From contig DFNX01000016.1 in NCBI GenBank assembly GCA_002376235.1, positions 1,240,001 through 1,304,000 of the forward strand: a stretch of 64,000 nucleotides of DNA. The letters are read 5' to 3'. Position 1 is the stretch's first letter. The number at the start of each line of letters is the position of its first letter. The position numbers and the translations under genes are program-made. The notes beneath the pieces are model-generated. The model made no database searches, had not been told where the DNA came from, and saw nothing but the letters and a program-made list of their open reading frames with translations. Shown here in pieces: positions 61,360 to 64,000 of the stretch. Source of the DNA: Neorhizobium sp. UBA3556 (GTDB lineage Bacteria > Pseudomonadota > Alphaproteobacteria > Rhizobiales > Rhizobiaceae).

Positions 61360-62151
61360 ATGTCGCATCCAAAACCGCGCTTTTGTGACAATGATCAGAC
61401 ACTTGCGTCCACAGAAAGACACGATTGGATTGCTGTGCTGCCGCTTGGCGCCCACGAACAGCATGGCCCGCACCTGCCTTTCGACACCGACACGCTGATT
61501 GCAGAGGGTCTCGTGCAGCGACTCATCCCGGCCCTGCCGTCAAAATTGCCCGTCACCTTCCTGCCCGTCGAACCCGTCGGATACTCGATCGAGCACATGG
61601 ATATTGCGGGAACCCAGAGCCTTGCGTTTGACGAAGCAGTGAACCGATGGCTTGGAATCGCCAAAGACATGAACCGCCAAGGCATCAAAAAACTCATCAT
61701 GCTGAACGCCCATGGCGGAAACTCGCCGCTGATGACGATCGTCGCGACCGAGGCACGCATAAGGTTCGGAATGCTGGCCGTCGCCACCAGTTGGACGCGC
61801 TTCGGCCAACCATCGGGCTGGATCAGCCCGCAGGATAAGGCAATCGACATCCACGGCGGCGACATCGAGACATCCGTCATGCTGGCGCTGTGGCCGGACA
61901 AGGTGGATATGGCCAAGGCGGCAGCCTTTACCTCCCGCCAGCTGGAGTTCACCCGAGAATTCACCCATCTGCGCGCCTATGGCCCACATGCCTTCGGCTG
62001 GAAAATGTCGGATCTCAACCCCATCGGCGTAGCTGGCAACGCATCGGCAGCAACTGCGGAACGTGGCGAACAACTGGTCGCCCATGCGGTGCAAGGCATC
62101 ATCGAGCTGCTGGAGGATGTGGCGCGGTTTGATGTCGGCAAATTATCTTGA
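61360..62151 (+). CDS. Creatininase-family amidohydrolase
   Basis: A 263-residue metal-dependent hydrolase. The metal and active-site motifs are LGAHEQHGPHLPFDTD (residues about 30-45), LNAHGGNSPL, and DIHGGDIETS, which supplies the later ligands. True creatininases share these, as do deamidases in cofactor pathways, so the substrate is unresolved. Growth on creatinine or creatine gives sarcosine, which soxBDAG could use, but the genes lie 15 kb apart. The start at 61360 lacks a strong ribosome binding site. The divergent MarR gene starts 82 bases away. Confidence 0.85.
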   Translation: MSHPKPRFCDNDQTLASTERHDWIAVLPLGAHEQHGPHLPFDTDTLIAEGLVQRLIPALPSKLPVTFLPVEPVGYSIEHMDIAGTQSLAFDEAVNRWLGIAKDMNRQGIKKLIMLNAHGGNSPLMTIVATEARIRFGMLAVATSWTRFGQPSGWISPQDKAIDIHGGDIETSVMLALWPDKVDMAKAAAFTSRQLEFTREFTHLRAYGPHAFGWKMSDLNPIGVAGNASAATAERGEQLVAHAVQGIIELLEDVARFDVGKLS

Positions 62152-62209
62152 GATTCTTCAATCAGCAGCAATAACAGACCATATATATGGACCACCATGG
62201 AAAGTATCG

Positions 62210-62605
62210 ATGGAAATCTCCGTAAGCGATGCCAAAGCCAGTCTTACCGAACTTCTTCATCGAGCGGAGGCCGGCGAAGAAGTGGTATTGACGCGCCGTG
62301 GTCAAAAGGCGGCACAGATCGTGCCATTGAAACCGGCGCCGTTTCCAGAAAAGCGCCGCGCTCTCATCGAAGAAATCAGGGCAATGGCTCCGAAAAAGTC
62401 GCATGAGGAAACATCCGCAGCACGAAGCCAGGATTTCCTTTACGGCAAAGACGGACTGCCCGAGCTTCTCTCAATTTCGGCGACTGTTTTGCCTATGCCA
62501 CCGCCAGCGAGTTCGAATGGCCTCTTTTCTATATCGGAGATGACTTTGCCAGGACCGACATTACGTCCGCTATATCTCGACCAGCGTCCTGATGTGATTT
62601 TATAA
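62210..62605 (+). CDS. Phd/YefM-family antitoxin, C-terminally extended by a toxin remnant in another frame
   Basis: The first 85-90 residues are a Phd/YefM antitoxin: MEISVSDAKASLTELLHRAEAG (DNA-binding N-terminus), VVLTRRGQKAAQIVPLKP and the common C-terminal tail SAARSQDFLYGKDGLP. The family normally stops here and a VapC toxin begins. Instead the frame runs on for about 45 residues of low-complexity sequence (ELLSISATVLPMPPPASS), because the toxin's middle has been deleted and its 3' end joins in a different frame. The DNA-binding part should still fold and may act as a repressor or as an anti-addiction element. Confidence 0.8.
   Translation: MEISVSDAKASLTELLHRAEAGEEVVLTRRGQKAAQIVPLKPAPFPEKRRALIEEIRAMAPKKSHEETSAARSQDFLYGKDGLPELLSISATVLPMPPPASSNGLFSISEMTLPGPTLRPLYLDQRPDVIL
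62470..62592 (+). pseudogene. vapC: VapC (PIN-domain) toxin remnant, C-terminal third only
   Basis: In the frame one base back from the antitoxin (phase of 62470), the sequence reads LNFGDCFAYATASEFEWPLF then YIGDDFARTDITSAISRPAS and stops at 62590-62592. This is the C-terminal end of VapC toxins partnering Phd/YefM antitoxins in rhizobia: NFGDCFAYA carries the conserved acidic active-site residue and GDDFARTDI the last one. No N-terminal part with the first PIN aspartate is present between the antitoxin and this point, so roughly 90 codons are lost. Confidence 0.8.
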
Positions 62606-62715
62606 CATCGAAACCCTTTGAACTCGCTCCGCCTTGCCCTTATATGGAGCGGACGATTTCTGGCGCCCCATGCAAATGCCATTCGGCGCAAGCCTTTAAC
62701 CTTCGAGGTTTCCCT

Positions 62716-63879
62716 ATGACCGACCAGACCACCGAAGCTCCAGCAGCAAAGCCCATTCCCGTCACCGTGCTGACCGGATATCTCGGCGCCGGCAAAACGA
62801 CGCTTCTCAACCGCATCCTCTCCGAAAGCCACGGCAAGAAATACGCCGTCATCGTCAACGAATTCGGCGAGATCGGCATCGACAACGACCTGATCGTCGA
62901 GTCGGACGAAGAAATCTACGAAATGAACAATGGCTGCATCTGCTGCACGGTGCGCGGTGACCTGATCCGCGTCGTCGAAGGCCTGATGCGCCGCCCGGGC
63001 CGTTTTGACGGTATTATCGTCGAAACGACAGGCCTTGCCGACCCGGTCCCGGTCGCCCAGACCTTCTTCATGGACGATGACGTTCGCGCCAAGACCGAGC
63101 TCGACGCCGTGGTAGCTCTGGTCGATGCCAAGCACCTGCCGCTACGCCTGAAGGACAGCCGCGAAGCCGAAGACCAGATCGCATTCGCCGACGTCGTTGT
63201 CGTCAACAAGACCGATCTCGTCACGCCGGAAGAGCTCGCTATCGTCGAAGATGTCGTGCGCGCCATCAACCCCACGGCGCGCGTCTACAAGACCAGCCGT
63301 TCCGGCGTCGATCTTTCCCGCGTGCTCGATCAGGGTGCCTTCAATCTGGAACGTGCGCTCGAAAACGACCCGCACTTCCTCGATCATGACCATGAGGATC
63401 ATGTCTGCGGTCCGGACTGCGATCACGATCATCACCACGACCATGACCACCACCATCACGATCATGACCACACCTGCGGCCCCGATTGCGGCCACGATCA
63501 TCATCACCATCACCATGATCACGGCCACCATCATGGCCATCATGATTCCATGTCGCCCATCCACGACATCACCGTGAAGTCGATCTCGCTGCGCGGTGGC
63601 GAAATGAATCCGGATCGTTTCTTCCCCTGGATCCAGAAGATCACCCAGACCGAAGGCCCGAATATCCTGCGCTTGAAGGGCATCATCGCCTTTGCTGGCG
63701 ATGATGAGCGTTATGTCGTTCAGGGCGTTCACATGATCGTCGAAGGCGATCACCAGCGTCCGTGGAAGGATGGCGAGAAGCGCGAAAGCCGCCTTGTCTT
63801 CATCGGCCGTAATCTCGATTTCGCCAAGATCGAGCAGAGCTTCCTCGCCTGCCAGGCAACAGCCAAGGCGCCGGCCTGA
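62716..63879 (+). CDS. CobW/COG0523-family GTPase with duplicated His/Cys-rich loop
   Basis: A 387-residue P-loop metallochaperone. Walker A GYLGAGKTT (21-29), the metal-binding CxCC in NNGCICC (74-77), switch II ETTGLADP and the G4 motif NKTD (164-167) are intact. Residues 224-276 are a His/Asp-rich insert with two CGPDC boxes (231-235 and 254-258), each followed by a run of His. The CobW C-terminal domain follows (ITVKSISLRGGEM ... DEFVIF-like RLVFIGRNLD). The loop suggests delivery of zinc, nickel or cobalt. The ATG at 62716 is preferred; no clear Zur box was found upstream. Confidence 0.92.
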   Translation: MTDQTTEAPAAKPIPVTVLTGYLGAGKTTLLNRILSESHGKKYAVIVNEFGEIGIDNDLIVESDEEIYEMNNGCICCTVRGDLIRVVEGLMRRPGRFDGIIVETTGLADPVPVAQTFFMDDDVRAKTELDAVVALVDAKHLPLRLKDSREAEDQIAFADVVVVNKTDLVTPEELAIVEDVVRAINPTARVYKTSRSGVDLSRVLDQGAFNLERALENDPHFLDHDHEDHVCGPDCDHDHHHDHDHHHHDHDHTCGPDCGHDHHHHHHDHGHHHGHHDSMSPIHDITVKSISLRGGEMNPDRFFPWIQKITQTEGPNILRLKGIIAFAGDDERYVVQGVHMIVEGDHQRPWKDGEKRESRLVFIGRNLDFAKIEQSFLACQATAKAPA

Positions 63880-63938
63880 CATCGGCTGCAGATTTGAATA
63901 TAGACAAGCGGGCGTCGGAAACGGCGCCCGAAAACCAT

Positions 63939-63977
63939 ATGGATAGTGAACCAATGTCTCGAATGATGGCCGCCTGA
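63939..63977 (+). CDS. Possible 12-codon leader peptide overlapping the next start
   Basis: ATG at 63939 opens MDSEPMSRMMAA and stops with TGA at 63975-63977. That stop shares its A with the ATG at 63977 (TGATG). Translation of the short frame could feed ribosomes onto the next gene. No Shine-Dalgarno was seen for it, and it may be chance. Confidence 0.25.
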   Translation: MDSEPMSRMMAA

Positions 63978-64000
63978 TGCCGACAGTTGCACCGCTCGAT
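63977..64000 (+). CDS. Start of a gene running off the right edge (possibly a WD40-repeat protein)
   Basis: Eight codons from ATG at 63977 read MPTVAPLD and leave the window in frame. In related rhizobia a WD40-repeat protein beginning with similar residues lies just downstream of the CobW gene; this is recalled, not tested. A GC-rich dyad (GGGCG...CGCCC near 63910-63930) precedes it, with no T run. Confidence 0.4.

Noticed and set aside
63385..63550. Short tandem-like DNA repeats resembling a CRISPR array
   Set aside because: They are codon repeats (His and Asp) inside a coding region; no constant repeat length, no unique spacers.
63142..63954. Very hydrophobic Met/Val-rich ORF opposite the CobW gene
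   Set aside because: The His/Asp repeats (CAT/GAC codons) of the sense strand read as Met/Val on the other strand; it only imitates a membrane protein.

Overview
The window is about 64 kb of high-GC alphaproteobacterial chromosome. It is most likely from the Rhizobiaceae (Rhizobium/Agrobacterium group). The evidence is the clustered glycogen genes glgP-glgB-glgC-glgA-pgm-glgX, a heterotetrameric sarcosine oxidase (soxBDAG), a CpdR response regulator, a ROSE-type RNA thermometer before an Hsp20 gene, an mmgR/alpha-r8-like small RNA beside hisN, and an intergenic palindrome of the rhizobial mosaic type. There is no rRNA, CRISPR array, prophage or insertion sequence. The only structured RNA genes seen are one tRNA-Val(GAC) and the putative sRNA.

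Layout. 1-14.3 kb: the start of gltB, a threonine aldolase, a LysR regulator divergent from a bile-acid:Na+ symporter-like transporter, heat-regulated hsp20, a lysophospholipase-like hydrolase, hisN, the sRNA, an N-formylglutamate amidohydrolase-like gene, cpdR, tRNA-Val, three small proteins and an Fe(III) ABC importer (fbpA-fbpB-fbpC-like). 14.3-20 kb: a UvrD-like helicase, an EamA exporter, and a two-gene unit of a DUF1003 protein plus an SbmA/YddA-type ABC protein whose nucleotide-binding domain has lost its catalytic motifs. 20.3-27 kb: a three-gene operon of transglutaminase/DUF2126, circularly permuted ATP-grasp/alpha-E and a second transglutaminase, thought to make or cleave a peptide-like product of unknown nature. 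27.1-28.3 kb: an orphan TadG-like von Willebrand A protein of unusual composition.

28.5-39.7 kb is the glycogen operon: phosphorylase, branching enzyme, ADP-glucose pyrophosphorylase, synthase and phosphoglucomutase nearly without gaps, then debranching enzyme after an intergenic repeat. 39.8-48.1 kb: a MaoC dehydratase, a zinc alcohol dehydrogenase, a small membrane protein, soxBDAG (sarcosine to glycine and formaldehyde, feeding C1-tetrahydrofolate) and a quinone-oxidoreductase-like gene. 48.4-54.6 kb: rpsU, a TPR lipoprotein, a luciferase-like monooxygenase, a cytochrome aa3 subunit IV, a FeeM-like N-acyltransferase, and a membrane GGDEF-EAL protein with a damaged GGDEF motif and an intact EAL domain. 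54.9-64 kb: a TRAP transporter (dctQ, dctM, convergent Tat-exported dctP), an unlisted 49-residue membrane peptide, a PuuD-like amidotransferase with a LacI regulator, a MarR regulator divergent from a creatininase-family amidohydrolase, an orphaned Phd/YefM antitoxin fused onto the remains of its VapC toxin, and a CobW-family metallochaperone with a duplicated histidine-rich loop.

The most interesting items are the dead-NBD transporter, the transglutaminase/ATP-grasp operon without an adjacent Anbu protease, the two-level heat control of hsp20, the decayed toxin-antitoxin locus, and several dyads and stem-loops that look regulatory (fbpA/fbpB gap, soxB upstream, terminator arm reused as a ribosome binding site). 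All calls come from reading the sequence. No database or folding program was run.
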